The position numbers and the translations under genes were made by a program. Below, piece after piece: positions 17,845 to 26,085 of a stretch of DNA of 64,000 nt (within the stretch, counting starts at the first letter, position 1; each line of letters opens with the position of its first letter). The notes under the pieces are model-generated. The model worked only from the letters and a program-made list of their open reading frames with translations, did not search any database and had not been told where the DNA came from. Origin of the DNA: Rhizobiaceae bacterium (lineage in GTDB: Bacteria > Pseudomonadota > Alphaproteobacteria > Rhizobiales > Rhizobiaceae); assembly GCA_017643025.1 (NCBI GenBank), contig JAEPOG010000004.1, positions 544,141 to 608,140 of the forward strand, given 5' to 3'.

Positions 17845-18170
17845 ATGGCGAAAGTGATCGACAAGTCCGAATGGGCAAGCGGCGAACGCTGGCAGGGCGA
17901 GATACTCGGAACTCGGCTTGGCGCCGGCATCTGCCTGATTTTCAACGATTTCGATGAGATCGGCAGGGGGCCGGCGCTGCACACCCACCCCTACCCGGAA
18001 ACCTTTATCGTGAAAGCCGGCAATGCGCTTTTCAGGTCCGCGCGACAGCCGGACAGGTGCTCACCGTGCCTGCGCACGTGCCGCACAAATTCACCAATCT
18101 CGGTCCCGGCACGCTCGAAACCATCGATATCCACGAAAGCGCCGAATTCGTCACCGAATGGCTGGAGTGA
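17845..18170 (+). pseudogene. Cupin-domain protein gene disrupted by a deletion and frameshift
   Basis: The first 62 codons (MAKVIDKSEWASGERWQGEI through HTHPYPETFIVKAGNALF) match small cupin proteins. After position 18033 the homologous continuation is in another frame: QVRATAGQVLTVPAHVPHKF through IHESAEFVTEWLE, ending in TGA at 18168-18170. Typical cupins have about five more residues at the junction (a TVGDxx-like strand), so a deletion of roughly 16 bases, not a multiple of 3, explains both the gap and the shift. As it stands, translation runs out of frame to 18240 and overlaps the next gene. A sequencing error alone would not explain the missing strand. Confidence 0.7.
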
Positions 18171-18173
18171 CGC

Positions 18174-18494
18174 TCAGCTCGCGCCCAGCCTGACCAGCAC
18201 CTCGTCGGGAATCGCGTATTCGCGGATCACCTCGCGGTGACGCCGCAGCCCGCACAATTCGCGCTGGATGAAATAGGCGTATACGGCCTGCGCCGCCTCG
18301 CGCAGCAGCCGGGACCTCTCCGTTGAGCCGCCCTCGCAGTCGCGCAGCCGCCGGAGGCAGAGCTCCACCCTCTCGCCGGCCCGCCCGAGCGCGGCCGCCT
18401 TCTCGCCCATGATCTCGTGATCGAGCGGCGACAGCGTGTTGACCGGCCCGCCAAGCGCCGACTGCGAATATTGTTTCGGCGCGCGGACCGCCAC
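18174..18494 (-). CDS. DUF6665-like small protein
   Basis: A 106-residue, mostly helical soluble protein rich in Arg, Leu and Ala. The pattern LSPLDHEIMGEKAAALGRAG, AYFIQRELCGLR and the ending YAIPDEVLVRLG resembles the family annotated DUF6665, from memory of that family; its function is unknown. It is downstream of the first ABC exporter with 6 bases between, so it is probably the last gene of that operon. It is convergent with the broken cupin gene. Confidence 0.75.
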   Translation of the reverse strand: MAVRAPKQYSQSALGGPVNTLSPLDHEIMGEKAAALGRAGERVELCLRRLRDCEGGSTERSRLLREAAQAVYAYFIQRELCGLRRHREVIREYAIPDEVLVRLGAS

Positions 18495-18500
18495 CGCAGC

Positions 18501-20387
18501 CTACTCCGCCGCCAGTCGCGACGGCAGGAAGCCGCCGGATTGCCGCTTCCACAGCTGCGCATAGAGCCCGCCCTTGGCAAGCAGTGCGTCATGACTGCCC
18601 TCCTCGACGATCCTGCCCTCGTCGAGCACGACCAGCCGGTCGAGCGCCGCGATGGTGGAAAGCCGGTGCGCCACCGCAATCACGGTTTTGCCTTCCATCA
18701 TCTCGAACAGATTCTCCTGGATCGCGGCCTCGATCTCGGAGTCGAGCGACGAGGTTGCCTCGTCCAGGATAAGGATCGGCGCGTTCTTCAGCATCATGCG
18801 CGCAATGGCGATGCGCTGGCGCTGCCCGCCCGACAGTTTCACGCCGCGCTCGCCGACATGCGCGTCATAGCCGGTGCGGCCGCGCTGGTCAGCCACGCCC
18901 ATGATGAACTCATGTGCCGAAGCGCGTTTCGCCGCCTCGATGATCTCGGCATCGCTGGCACCCGGCTTGCCGTAGGCGATGTTGTCGCGGATCGAGCGGT
19001 GCATCAGCATCGGGTCCTGGCTGACGACGCCGAATTGCTGGCGCAGCGATGCCTGCGTCAGGGTGCGTATGTCGCGCCCGTCGAGAAGGATGCGCCCGCT
19101 TTCGACATCGAAGAGACGCAGCGCCAGATTGACGATGGTCGTCTTGCCGGCGCCGGACGGCCCGACCAATGCAACCCGCTCGCCGGGCTTGATGTGCAGG
19201 TCCAGCTTGGCGATCACGCGGTCGGTCATCGTCCGCGCGTCCTTGCCGTAGTTGAAGGTCACACTGTCGAACCGCAGATCGCCAGTGGCGCGCGGCATGA
19301 CCTGCGCGTCGTTGGCGTCGCGGATGGCCGGCTCGACCGAAATCGTGCCCGTCGCGTCCTGCACCGTCGCGAAATTGCGGATCAGCCCGTTGATGTTGAA
19401 CATCACGTAGCCCGACATCTGGTTGAGCCGGAAACACAGGCCCATCACGGCGGCGATTTCGCCGGTCGTTGCCCCGCCACCCATCCAGCTGCGGATGGCG
19501 AGAGCCGAGATGGCGGCAATCATGATGCCGTTGATGATGGCGACCGCCGCGCGAACTTTGGTGATGGCGCGCGTCAGCCGCCGCACCGCGTGGAGGAAGC
19601 GCTCCATGCCGTCGCGCACGAAGGCGTGCTCGCGCCGGCCCGAATCGAACAGCTTCACCGCCATGATGTTGGTGAAGGCGTCGACCAGCCGCCCGTTGAG
19701 GATCGAGCGCTCGTCAGCGGTCTTTCGGCCGGCGGCGCGCAGCGGCGGCAGCAGCTTCCATGCCGTCAGCACATATGCGCCGAGCCATGCCAGCATGACG
19801 ACGCCCATCCACGGGTCGAGCGCGGTCAGGATCGTTCCCGCCAGCACGACGAAGGTGATGAAGCCCCACATCGATTGCAGCAGCGATACGATGAAGTCGC
19901 CCGTCGCCTCGCCGCCCTGCAGGATCTTGGTCGCGATACGGCCGGCGAAATCGTTCTGGTAGAACTCGTAGGGCTGCTCGATGACGCGGCGAAACGCCTG
20001 CCAGCGCACGAGCTGGAAGAAGTGCGGCGCGATGATCTGCTGCTCAACGACCGCCGCGCCGATCATCACTGCGGCGCGCACGAACAGCACCAGAAACAGG
20101 AACGCCGCCAGATGCGGCCAGTAGTCGGTGAGCAGCGTCGCCGGAGACGACGCGTCAAGAATGTCGATCAGCCAGCCGACGGCCCAGTACATGCCCGCCT
20201 CGACCGCGCCCGACAGGCCACCGATGATGAGCAGCATGATGAATGGCATCTTCGCCTGGTTGGCGAAGAACATGATGAAGCGCAGCGCCTCGCGCGGCAG
20301 GACCTCGCGATCGGTGTCGGCAAAAGGGTCGATCAGCCTCTCGGCCAATCCCCATATCCGGTCGCCTTTGCTGTCCTTGTCGCTCAT
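18501..20387 (-). CDS. ABC exporter, fused permease and ATPase (first of tandem pair by coordinate)
   Basis: A 628-residue half transporter with six membrane helices (about residues 45-325) followed by one nucleotide-binding domain. Walker A GPSGAGKTT (about 405-413), signature LSGGQRQR (about 517), Walker B ILILDEATSSLDSE (about 540) and the H-loop AHRLST are all intact. This is the MsbA/LmrA-type multidrug or lipid exporter class; the substrate is unknown. I chose the ATG at 20387 with AGGACAAGG upstream over a longer frame to 20465. The paralogue lies 99 bases upstream in the same direction. Confidence 0.93.
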   Translation of the reverse strand: MSDKDSKGDRIWGLAERLIDPFADTDREVLPREALRFIMFFANQAKMPFIMLLIIGGLSGAVEAGMYWAVGWLIDILDASSPATLLTDYWPHLAAFLFLVLFVRAAVMIGAAVVEQQIIAPHFFQLVRWQAFRRVIEQPYEFYQNDFAGRIATKILQGGEATGDFIVSLLQSMWGFITFVVLAGTILTALDPWMGVVMLAWLGAYVLTAWKLLPPLRAAGRKTADERSILNGRLVDAFTNIMAVKLFDSGRREHAFVRDGMERFLHAVRRLTRAITKVRAAVAIINGIMIAAISALAIRSWMGGGATTGEIAAVMGLCFRLNQMSGYVMFNINGLIRNFATVQDATGTISVEPAIRDANDAQVMPRATGDLRFDSVTFNYGKDARTMTDRVIAKLDLHIKPGERVALVGPSGAGKTTIVNLALRLFDVESGRILLDGRDIRTLTQASLRQQFGVVSQDPMLMHRSIRDNIAYGKPGASDAEIIEAAKRASAHEFIMGVADQRGRTGYDAHVGERGVKLSGGQRQRIAIARMMLKNAPILILDEATSSLDSEIEAAIQENLFEMMEGKTVIAVAHRLSTIAALDRLVVLDEGRIVEEGSHDALLAKGGLYAQLWKRQSGGFLPSRLAAE

Positions 20388-20486
20388 GCCTTGTCCTGTG
20401 CGGCCGCCGCGGCGCTCGAGTCGCGGAGGCCAATCATAACTGGAACGCGGACACCGCCATGGCAACCGCGCCTGTTGGGCAGGCGG

Positions 20487-22343
20487 CTATTCGGCCGCCG
20501 CCTGCTCCGCGATCTCGTCGACGTCGAGAAAGCCGCCTGACTGGCGCCGCCAGAGATCGGCATAGAGCCCACCCTTGGCCACCAGTTCGTCATGCGTTCC
20601 CTCTTCGATGACATGGCCGTGGTCGAGCACCACCAGCCGGTCCATCGCCGAGATGGTCGACAGGCGGTGCGCGATGGCGATCACCGTCTTGCCTTCCATC
20701 AGCCGGTAGAGGTTCTGCTGGATCGCCTCTTCCACCTCCGAGTCGAGCGCCGAAGTCGCCTCGTCGAGGATCAGCACTGGCGCGTCCTTGAGCATCACAC
20801 GTGCAATCGCGATGCGCTGCCGTTGGCCGCCCGACAGCTTCACGCCGCGCTCGCCGACATGCGCGTCGTAACCCTTGCGGCCCTTCGGATCGGTGAGTTC
20901 CTGGATGAAGTCGTGCGCCTCGGCCCGCTTCGCTGCTTCCACCATCATCTCCTCGGTCGCGTCGGGGCGGCCGTAGAGAATGTTGTCGCGAACCGAGCGG
21001 TGCAGCAGGGACGTGTCCTGCGTCACCATGCCGATATTGGCGCGCAGCGAGTCCTGCTTGGCGGCGGCGATATCCTGCCCGTCGAGCATGATGCGCCCGC
21101 CTTCGATGTCGTAGAAGCGAAGCAGCAGGTTGACCACGGTGGACTTGCCGGCGCCCGAGCGGCCGACGAGGCCGACCTTCTCGCCCGGCTTCACCGTCAG
21201 CGTCAGGTCCTCGATCACGCCCTTCTGCTTGCCGTAGTGGAAGCGGACGTTCTCGAAGCTGATCTCGCCGCGCGAGACGACCAGCTCCTTCGCATCCGGC
21301 CGGTCCTCGACCAGCCTCGGCAGCGATATCGAGTTGATGCCGTCCTGCACGGTGCCGACATTCTCGAACAGCGCCGTCATTTCCCACATCACCCATTGCG
21401 ACATGCCCCACAGACGGATGACGAGGCCTAGCGCCGCCGCGACGGCGCCGATGGTCACCGCCTCGCCCAGCCACAGCCAGATGCCGAGCCCGCCGATCAA
21501 CGCCAGGCAGATCGAGTTGAGCAGGTAGAGCAGCCCGTAGAGGCTCGTGATCAGACGCATCTGCCGGTAGACGGTATCGAGGAAGCCGTTCATGCCGTCG
21601 CGCGCATAGGTGGCCTCGCGCTGGGCGTGGCTGAACAGCTTCACCGTCTGGATGTTGGTGTAGCTGTCGACCACGCGCCCGGTCATCATCGAGCGCGCGT
21701 CGGCCTGCGCCTCCGCGACACGGCCGAGCCGCGGCACGAAATTGCGCAGCAGCAATATGTAGCCCACCAGCCAGCCGGCCAGCGGCAAAGCAAGCAGAGG
21801 GTCGGCGCTGGCGACGATGAACACCATGCCGAGGAAGTAGACGGTGACGTAGTTGAGGACGTCGATCACCTTGATCACGCACTCGCGCACAGCCAGGGCC
21901 GTCTGCATCAGCTTGGTGGCGATGCGACCGGCAAACTCGTCCTGGTAGAACGTCATCGACTGCTTCAGCAGGTAGCGGTGAACCTGCCAGCGGATGCGCA
22001 TGGGGTAGTTGCCCATCAGCGTCTGGAGATTGATGAGCGAGTGGAACCACACCATCGTCGGCAGCACGACCAGCACGACAAAGGCCATGCCCGCGAGCTT
22101 CCACCCCTCCTCGGCGAGGAAGGTGGCGCGCTCGCGGTCGGTCAGCCAGTTCACGATGTCGCCGAGGAAGGAGAACATCCACACCTCGGTGATGGCGATC
22201 GCCGCCATCAGGATCGTCGACGGTACCAGGTACCGCCAGGAGCCGCGTGTGTAGTGCAGGCAGAAAGCGAGAAACGTCCTCGGCGGCTCCTGCGGCTCCT
22301 CCGGCGGGAATGCGTCAAGTCTGTTTTCGAACCATCTGAACAT
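20487..22343 (-). CDS. ABC exporter, fused permease and ATPase (upstream member of tandem pair)
   Basis: A 618-residue half transporter homologous to its downstream neighbour, with six membrane helices and one ATPase domain. Walker A GRSGAGKST (about 393), signature LSGGQRQR (about 503), Walker B VLILDEATSALDSE (about 524) and H-loop AHRLST are intact. Because neither copy shows a degenerate ATPase site, the pair could form a heterodimer or two homodimers. It starts 20 bases after the small gene at 22364-22657. Confidence 0.93.
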   Translation of the reverse strand: MFRWFENRLDAFPPEEPQEPPRTFLAFCLHYTRGSWRYLVPSTILMAAIAITEVWMFSFLGDIVNWLTDRERATFLAEEGWKLAGMAFVVLVVLPTMVWFHSLINLQTLMGNYPMRIRWQVHRYLLKQSMTFYQDEFAGRIATKLMQTALAVRECVIKVIDVLNYVTVYFLGMVFIVASADPLLALPLAGWLVGYILLLRNFVPRLGRVAEAQADARSMMTGRVVDSYTNIQTVKLFSHAQREATYARDGMNGFLDTVYRQMRLITSLYGLLYLLNSICLALIGGLGIWLWLGEAVTIGAVAAALGLVIRLWGMSQWVMWEMTALFENVGTVQDGINSISLPRLVEDRPDAKELVVSRGEISFENVRFHYGKQKGVIEDLTLTVKPGEKVGLVGRSGAGKSTVVNLLLRFYDIEGGRIMLDGQDIAAAKQDSLRANIGMVTQDTSLLHRSVRDNILYGRPDATEEMMVEAAKRAEAHDFIQELTDPKGRKGYDAHVGERGVKLSGGQRQRIAIARVMLKDAPVLILDEATSALDSEVEEAIQQNLYRLMEGKTVIAIAHRLSTISAMDRLVVLDHGHVIEEGTHDELVAKGGLYADLWRRQSGGFLDVDEIAEQAAAE

Positions 22344-22363
22344 GGCTTGCGGCCTCTGCCGGA

Positions 22364-22657
22364 TTAGCGGTGCCCGGAGCGATGGCCGGAGAAATTCTTT
22401 CTTCCGGTCGCCGGCTTGGACGCCTTGTTGATCTCGTCGGGCCGGCCGGGGCCGCCCCGCGTCTGGTCCTTGCCGGCAGAAGCAGGCGGAGTGTCCGCCC
22501 CTCGTGCCGATTTGCCAAGTGCGGCGGCGAAGGCTGCCGACAGCTTGTTGTCAGGAGTCGGCTTTACCGGACCGCCTGAAAGCGCCGCGTTGGCCGAAAG
22601 CGGGTTGAACGGCGCGGATTTGTTGCCCTTGAGGGCCTTAGTATCTTTCACGTGCAT
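22364..22657 (-). CDS. Small basic low-complexity protein, unknown
   Basis: A 97-residue hydrophilic protein rich in Lys, Ala, Gly, Pro and Ser, probably disordered, with a basic C-terminus (GRKNFSGHRSGHR). It begins MHVKDTKALKGNKSAPFNPL. I recognise no domain. Its frame is open for the full length, has an ATG and sits 20 bases upstream of the ABC exporter on the same strand, which supports a real gene in that operon. Confidence 0.6.
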   Translation of the reverse strand: MHVKDTKALKGNKSAPFNPLSANAALSGGPVKPTPDNKLSAAFAAALGKSARGADTPPASAGKDQTRGGPGRPDEINKASKPATGRKNFSGHRSGHR

Positions 22658-22749
22658 GGATGAACTCCGGCGAAACGGAACTGCGGTTCCGGCGGAATTC
22701 GGCGACGCGAACTGAAATTGTCAGGAGTTGGGTCGAACCGAATCCGCCG

Positions 22750-22806
22750 TCAGGCGAACGCCCCGCTGCGGAGGCGCGTCATGACGATGTTCATTCGGTT
22801 ATCCAT
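22750..22806 (-). CDS. Possible 18-residue small ORF with strong ribosome binding site
   Basis: An ATG at 22806 is preceded by AGAGGAGG with 5 bases of spacing and runs 18 codons (MDNRMNIVMTRLRSGAFA) to TGA. A TATAAG-like hexamer lies about 40 bases upstream of the ATG. It lies in the leader of the 22364-22657 gene and could be a leader peptide or a short protein. No family is recognised. Confidence 0.35.
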   Translation of the reverse strand: MDNRMNIVMTRLRSGAFA

Positions 22807-22911
22807 CGATGCCTCCTCTGGGTTCGGTTTCGGAACGGCGCGCTTATAGACCCCGCTTCCCGGCAATGCCAGCCTGTAGTTTCACAATTGCGTCAATCGG
22901 GGCACGTGTGT

Positions 22912-23289
22912 TCATTCGGCAACCATTTCAGCATGAGCCACCCACGCGGGAATGCGGAAGCGGGCACCAACGGCGCGATCGTAGTTCAGGCGCAAGAGGC
23001 GAACCGTATCCTTCGCATCTTCCGCGGATAGGATGCGGCGAACCGCAGGTCCGTCTCTGTTCGGATAGAGCGGGTGATCGACAACGCGCCCGGCCCGCAT
23101 CAGTCGCGCGCGCAACTCCGGCTCGAAAGTGAACAATGCAGCGGACTCGCCGTGCAATTGGCCTATCTCGATGTCGCCGACCTTGAACGACCATTCGCCG
23201 CGCCTGCCTATGACCAAAGTCACGCCATCCCAGGATGTGACCTTTGCGATAACGCTCTGCGCATGGCTCTCATTCTTGCTAACATCCAT
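22912..23289 (-). CDS. Luciferase-domain (DUF5519) protein, likely SoxR-controlled
   Basis: A 125-residue protein. The central part (GEWSFKVGDIEIGQLHGESA, FEPELRARLMRAGRVVDHPLY) matches the short luciferase-domain/DUF5519 family of unknown function; it is not an alkanal monooxygenase. I chose the ATG at 23289; the frame can be extended to 23520 but this runs through the divergent soxR gene. A SoxR box inside a 19-bp promoter spacer lies just upstream, so expression probably responds to redox-active compounds. Confidence 0.82.
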   Translation of the reverse strand: MDVSKNESHAQSVIAKVTSWDGVTLVIGRRGEWSFKVGDIEIGQLHGESAALFTFEPELRARLMRAGRVVDHPLYPNRDGPAVRRILSAEDAKDTVRLLRLNYDRAVGARFRIPAWVAHAEMVAE

Positions 23290-23324
23290 CTCTCGACTGT
23301 TCCTTCGTGGCTGAGAAGCCCGGC

Positions 23325-23355
23325 AAGCTAAAAGTTCAAGTGAACTTGAAATCAA
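23325..23355 (-). promoter_or_regulatory. SoxR box within a 19-bp-spacer promoter
   Basis: The dyad TTCAAG-TGAA-CTTGAA (23335-23350) has the arm sequence and 4-base centre of the E. coli soxS operator. On the minus strand TTGATT (23350-23355) and TAGCTT (23325-23330) form -35 and -10 boxes separated by 19 bases, the overlong spacing typical of MerR/SoxR-activated promoters. The predicted start is about 29 bases before the luciferase-domain gene. I see no equally good promoter toward soxR. Confidence 0.8.
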
Positions 23356-23381
23356 GAGCGGTTCGTGATTTTCTTGTCGGC

Positions 23382-23834
23382 ATGGAAACGACCCTGACCA
23401 TCGGTGCCATCGCACGCCGCTCGGGCGTCGCGGCGTCAGCGCTGCGCTTCTATGAAGAACGCGGGCTGATCCGCTCAGAACGAGCCGGCTCAGGCCACCG
23501 CCGATTTCCGCGCTCCACACTGAGGCGCATCGCTTTCATCGTCTTCGCCCAGAAAGTCGGGCTGACGCTCGATGAGATTGGCAATGAACTCGCCCGGCTT
23601 CCCGATGGACGCACGCCGAACAAGGCCGACTGGCAGAAGCTTTCCGGCAAATGGTCTGACCGTATCGACGCACGCATCGCCGAACTGGAACGACTGAAGG
23701 CTGGACTGACCGACTGTATCGGCTGCGGCTGCCTTTCGATGAGCAAATGCAAGCTGGTCAATCCGGCCGACTCTGCTTCGCGACGCGGCGCTGGCCCGCG
23801 CTACTGGCTGGGCGACCGGCAGGCTGATGCATAG
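23382..23834 (+). CDS. soxR: Redox-sensitive transcriptional activator SoxR
   Basis: A 150-residue MerR-family regulator that senses redox-cycling compounds through a 2Fe-2S cluster. It has an N-terminal MerR helix-turn-helix (LTIGAIARRSGVAASALRFYEERGLI), a dimerisation helix, and the cluster motif CIGCGCLSMSKC with C112, C115, C117 and C123. The ATG at 23382 matches the family; a GTG at 23307 would extend it across the operator. It is divergent from the luciferase-domain gene and shares the SoxR box region. Confidence 0.95.
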   Translation: METTLTIGAIARRSGVAASALRFYEERGLIRSERAGSGHRRFPRSTLRRIAFIVFAQKVGLTLDEIGNELARLPDGRTPNKADWQKLSGKWSDRIDARIAELERLKAGLTDCIGCGCLSMSKCKLVNPADSASRRGAGPRYWLGDRQADA

Positions 23835-23917
23835 AATATGGCATTGACTTCAACTGGGCTTGAGGCTGTAGCCAACCTGCCGCTGGCAAACCCGCCGCAG
23901 ATGCCAAGGCCGATTCC

Positions 23918-24769
23918 ATGACCGAAGCCGTAACCCGTCCCGACGCAAGACCTGGAGCTTTCGATCTGCAGGCCTATTTCCGGCGCATCGGTTATGCCGG
24001 TCCGGCGGAGCCGACGCTCGATGTTCTGCGCGCGCTGCACGAGGCGCATCCGCAGGCGATCCCCTTCGAGAACCTCGATCCCTTCATGGGAAAGATCGTC
24101 GATCTCGATCCGGATCGAGTGCAGGCCAAGCTCGTCGGATCCCGACGCGGCGGCTATTGCTACGAACACAACCTGATCCTGATGCAGGCGCTGGAGGCGC
24201 TGGGGTTCAGCGTCACCGGTCTCGCGGCGCGCGTACTTTGGAACCTGCCTGAAGATGCGGTGACGCCGCGCAGCCACCAGCTGCTGCGCGTCCAGCTCGC
24301 CGGACGCACCTGGATCGCCGATGTCGGTTTCGGCGGGATGACGCTTACCGCCCCGCTGCTGCTGGAACCCGGCGCCGAACAGCGCACCCCTCACGAGACG
24401 TTCCGCATCATCGAAACGCGCGACCATTACCGCCTGCAGGCCGAAGTCGAGGGCAGCTGGCGGACGCTCTACCGTTTCGACCTGACGCCGCAATTCGACG
24501 TCGACTATCAGGTGTCGAGCTACTTCCTCTCGACCAACCCGACCTCGCATTTCGTCACCGGCCTGACCGCGGCGCGCACGGCGCCGGGCCGCCGCATGAC
24601 CCTGCGGGGCAATTCGGTGGCCATCCACGAAATCGGCGGAAAGACCGAACGGCGCGAAATTGCGACGCCTGAGGAACTCGCCGACATCTACGAAAGCGAA
24701 TTCGGCATCGGGATCGCCGACCGCAATGCCTTCACCGAGATGGTGGCGGCAAAGAAGATCATCCCGTAG
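23918..24769 (+). CDS. nat: Arylamine N-acetyltransferase
   Basis: A 283-residue enzyme that acetylates arylamines and hydrazines with acetyl-CoA. The catalytic triad is visible: Cys81 in [10 protein letters not shown], His120 in RSHQLLRV and Asp135 in [16 protein letters not shown] near residue 50 is also typical. The length matches the family. It is followed 9 bases later by trmL, so the two may be cotranscribed. Confidence 0.95.
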   Translation: MTEAVTRPDARPGAFDLQAYFRRIGYAGPAEPTLDVLRALHEAHPQAIPFENLDPFMGKIVDLDPDRVQAKLVGSRRGGYCYEHNLILMQALEALGFSVTGLAARVLWNLPEDAVTPRSHQLLRVQLAGRTWIADVGFGGMTLTAPLLLEPGAEQRTPHETFRIIETRDHYRLQAEVEGSWRTLYRFDLTPQFDVDYQVSSYFLSTNPTSHFVTGLTAARTAPGRRMTLRGNSVAIHEIGGKTERREIATPEELADIYESEFGIGIADRNAFTEMVAAKKIIP

Positions 24770-24778
24770 CCGCCGCAC

Positions 24779-25258
24779 ATGGCCGGCGGCTGCGATATTG
24801 CACTCTACCAGCCGGACATTCCCGGCAACACCGGCGCAATTCTACGCCTCGCGGCATGCCTGGGTGTCGGCGCGCACATCATCGAGCCCGCCGGCTTCGA
24901 CCTTTCCGACCGGACGCTGAAGCGCGCCGGCATGGACTATCTCGAGATCGCCGCGATGACCCGGCACCTCTCATGGGAGGCGTTCGAGCAGATGCGCCGC
25001 GCAACGGGCCGCCGGCTGCTTCTGTTCACGACCTCGGGCGACACGCCCTACACCGCATTCGAATTCCGGCAAGGCGACATTTTGCTCTTCGGCCGCGAGA
25101 CATCAGGCGCTCCCGAAGCCGTTCACGCCGCCGCGGACGCGCGCCTGCTCATCCCGATGCCGGGTGGCGGCCGCAGCCTCAACCTTGCAATGTCAGCCGC
25201 GATGGCTGCCGGCGAAGCGATGCGGCAGCTTCAGACCCCACCGCAACCTCGGCAATAA
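24779..25258 (+). CDS. trmL: tRNA (cytidine/uridine-34 2'-O)-methyltransferase
   Basis: A 159-residue SPOUT methyltransferase that modifies the wobble ribose of tRNA-Leu isoacceptors. Motifs are ALYQPDIPGNTGAILRLAAC near the N-terminus, LLFGRETSGAP (about 102-112) and MPGGGRSLNLAMSAAMA forming the knot. The last 80 bases overlap the 3' end of the convergent EEP-family gene. Confidence 0.94.
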   Translation: MAGGCDIALYQPDIPGNTGAILRLAACLGVGAHIIEPAGFDLSDRTLKRAGMDYLEIAAMTRHLSWEAFEQMRRATGRRLLLFTTSGDTPYTAFEFRQGDILLFGRETSGAPEAVHAAADARLLIPMPGGGRSLNLAMSAAMAAGEAMRQLQTPPQPRQ

Positions 25259-25982
25259 CCGGCAGATGGTCGGAAGCGCCGTAGTCAGCCTTGTCTGTCC
25301 AGCTCCGTATGAGCGCAGAAGTCGGTCGGCAATAGATCCGGTCCAGTGCAAACAGCGGACAAAATGACGGGAAAGTCTTTGCGTGGCTATGGCCGGGCAT
25401 CAACCGATTCAGGGTCGATTGTACTGAACCGCGCCATATCCAGTCGTTGAAATCCCCGAGGAGGACGGTCGGATGCGGACCCGACAGAACGATGTCGCTG
25501 AGCAACGCGGCCTGATGCCGTCTTTCGGCAAAGCTCAGGCCGAGATGGGCGGCGACCAGCCGCAGTGGTCCCGCCGGCGTTTGCGCCGTCGCCTCCACCG
25601 CCGCGCGAGGTTCGCGCCTCCGCCATGACAGGTCGTGGCAGGTCGGTCGATCGAGGGGCCACCGGCTGATCACGACGTGACCGTAGTCGCCGTCGGATGC
25701 AGTGACGACCCGGCTCTCGGCGATGTTGCTGCCAAGCATCTCTGCCAGGAATACAAAGGCTTCGGCCGCGCCGGGCTTTCCGCCCCGGCCGCCCACTTCC
25801 TGCAACGCTACGATATCCGGCGCATGCCTGCGGACCACCGAGACGATCCGTTCCAGGTCCCGTCGGCCATCGAGGCCGACGCCACCGTGAATGTTCCATG
25901 TCATGAGGCGGACCGCCGTGCGACCGCCTTCGGCAACAATGCCTTCTTGAGGCGAAACGTCGTGCTCCGGCAGCTTTGCCAT
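25179..25982 (-). CDS. Endonuclease/exonuclease/phosphatase family protein (YbhP-like)
   Basis: A 267-residue EEP-fold hydrolase. Motifs are RLMTWNIHGG, ALQEVGGRGG, LLGDFNDW and the final SDHLPVIAEV. E. coli YbhP, encoded with clsB and ybhN, is the nearest parallel; its substrate is unknown. I chose the ATG at 25982 (MAKLPEHD); the frame runs back to 26123 but that overlaps the divergent YbhN gene. The EEP domain ends near 25250, and the last roughly 24 residues are encoded antisense to trmL. Confidence 0.88.
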   Translation of the reverse strand: MAKLPEHDVSPQEGIVAEGGRTAVRLMTWNIHGGVGLDGRRDLERIVSVVRRHAPDIVALQEVGGRGGKPGAAEAFVFLAEMLGSNIAESRVVTASDGDYGHVVISRWPLDRPTCHDLSWRRREPRAAVEATAQTPAGPLRLVAAHLGLSFAERRHQAALLSDIVLSGPHPTVLLGDFNDWIWRGSVQSTLNRLMPGHSHAKTFPSFCPLFALDRIYCRPTSALIRSWTDKADYGASDHLPVIAEVAVGSEAAASLRRQPSRLTLQG

Positions 25983-26085
25983 AATTCCTCGATAGTAGAA
26001 CGGGTGACGATAACGGGGCTGGTCCCGGTCCCGGAATTCAACGCGCACATGCGCCAAATATGGTCGCAATCGGAGAGAACAACCT

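Noticed and set aside
20487..22182. 530-codon second minus-strand frame inside the ABC exporter
   Set aside because: Arg/Ala/His-rich out-of-frame shadow, typical of high-GC coding sequence.
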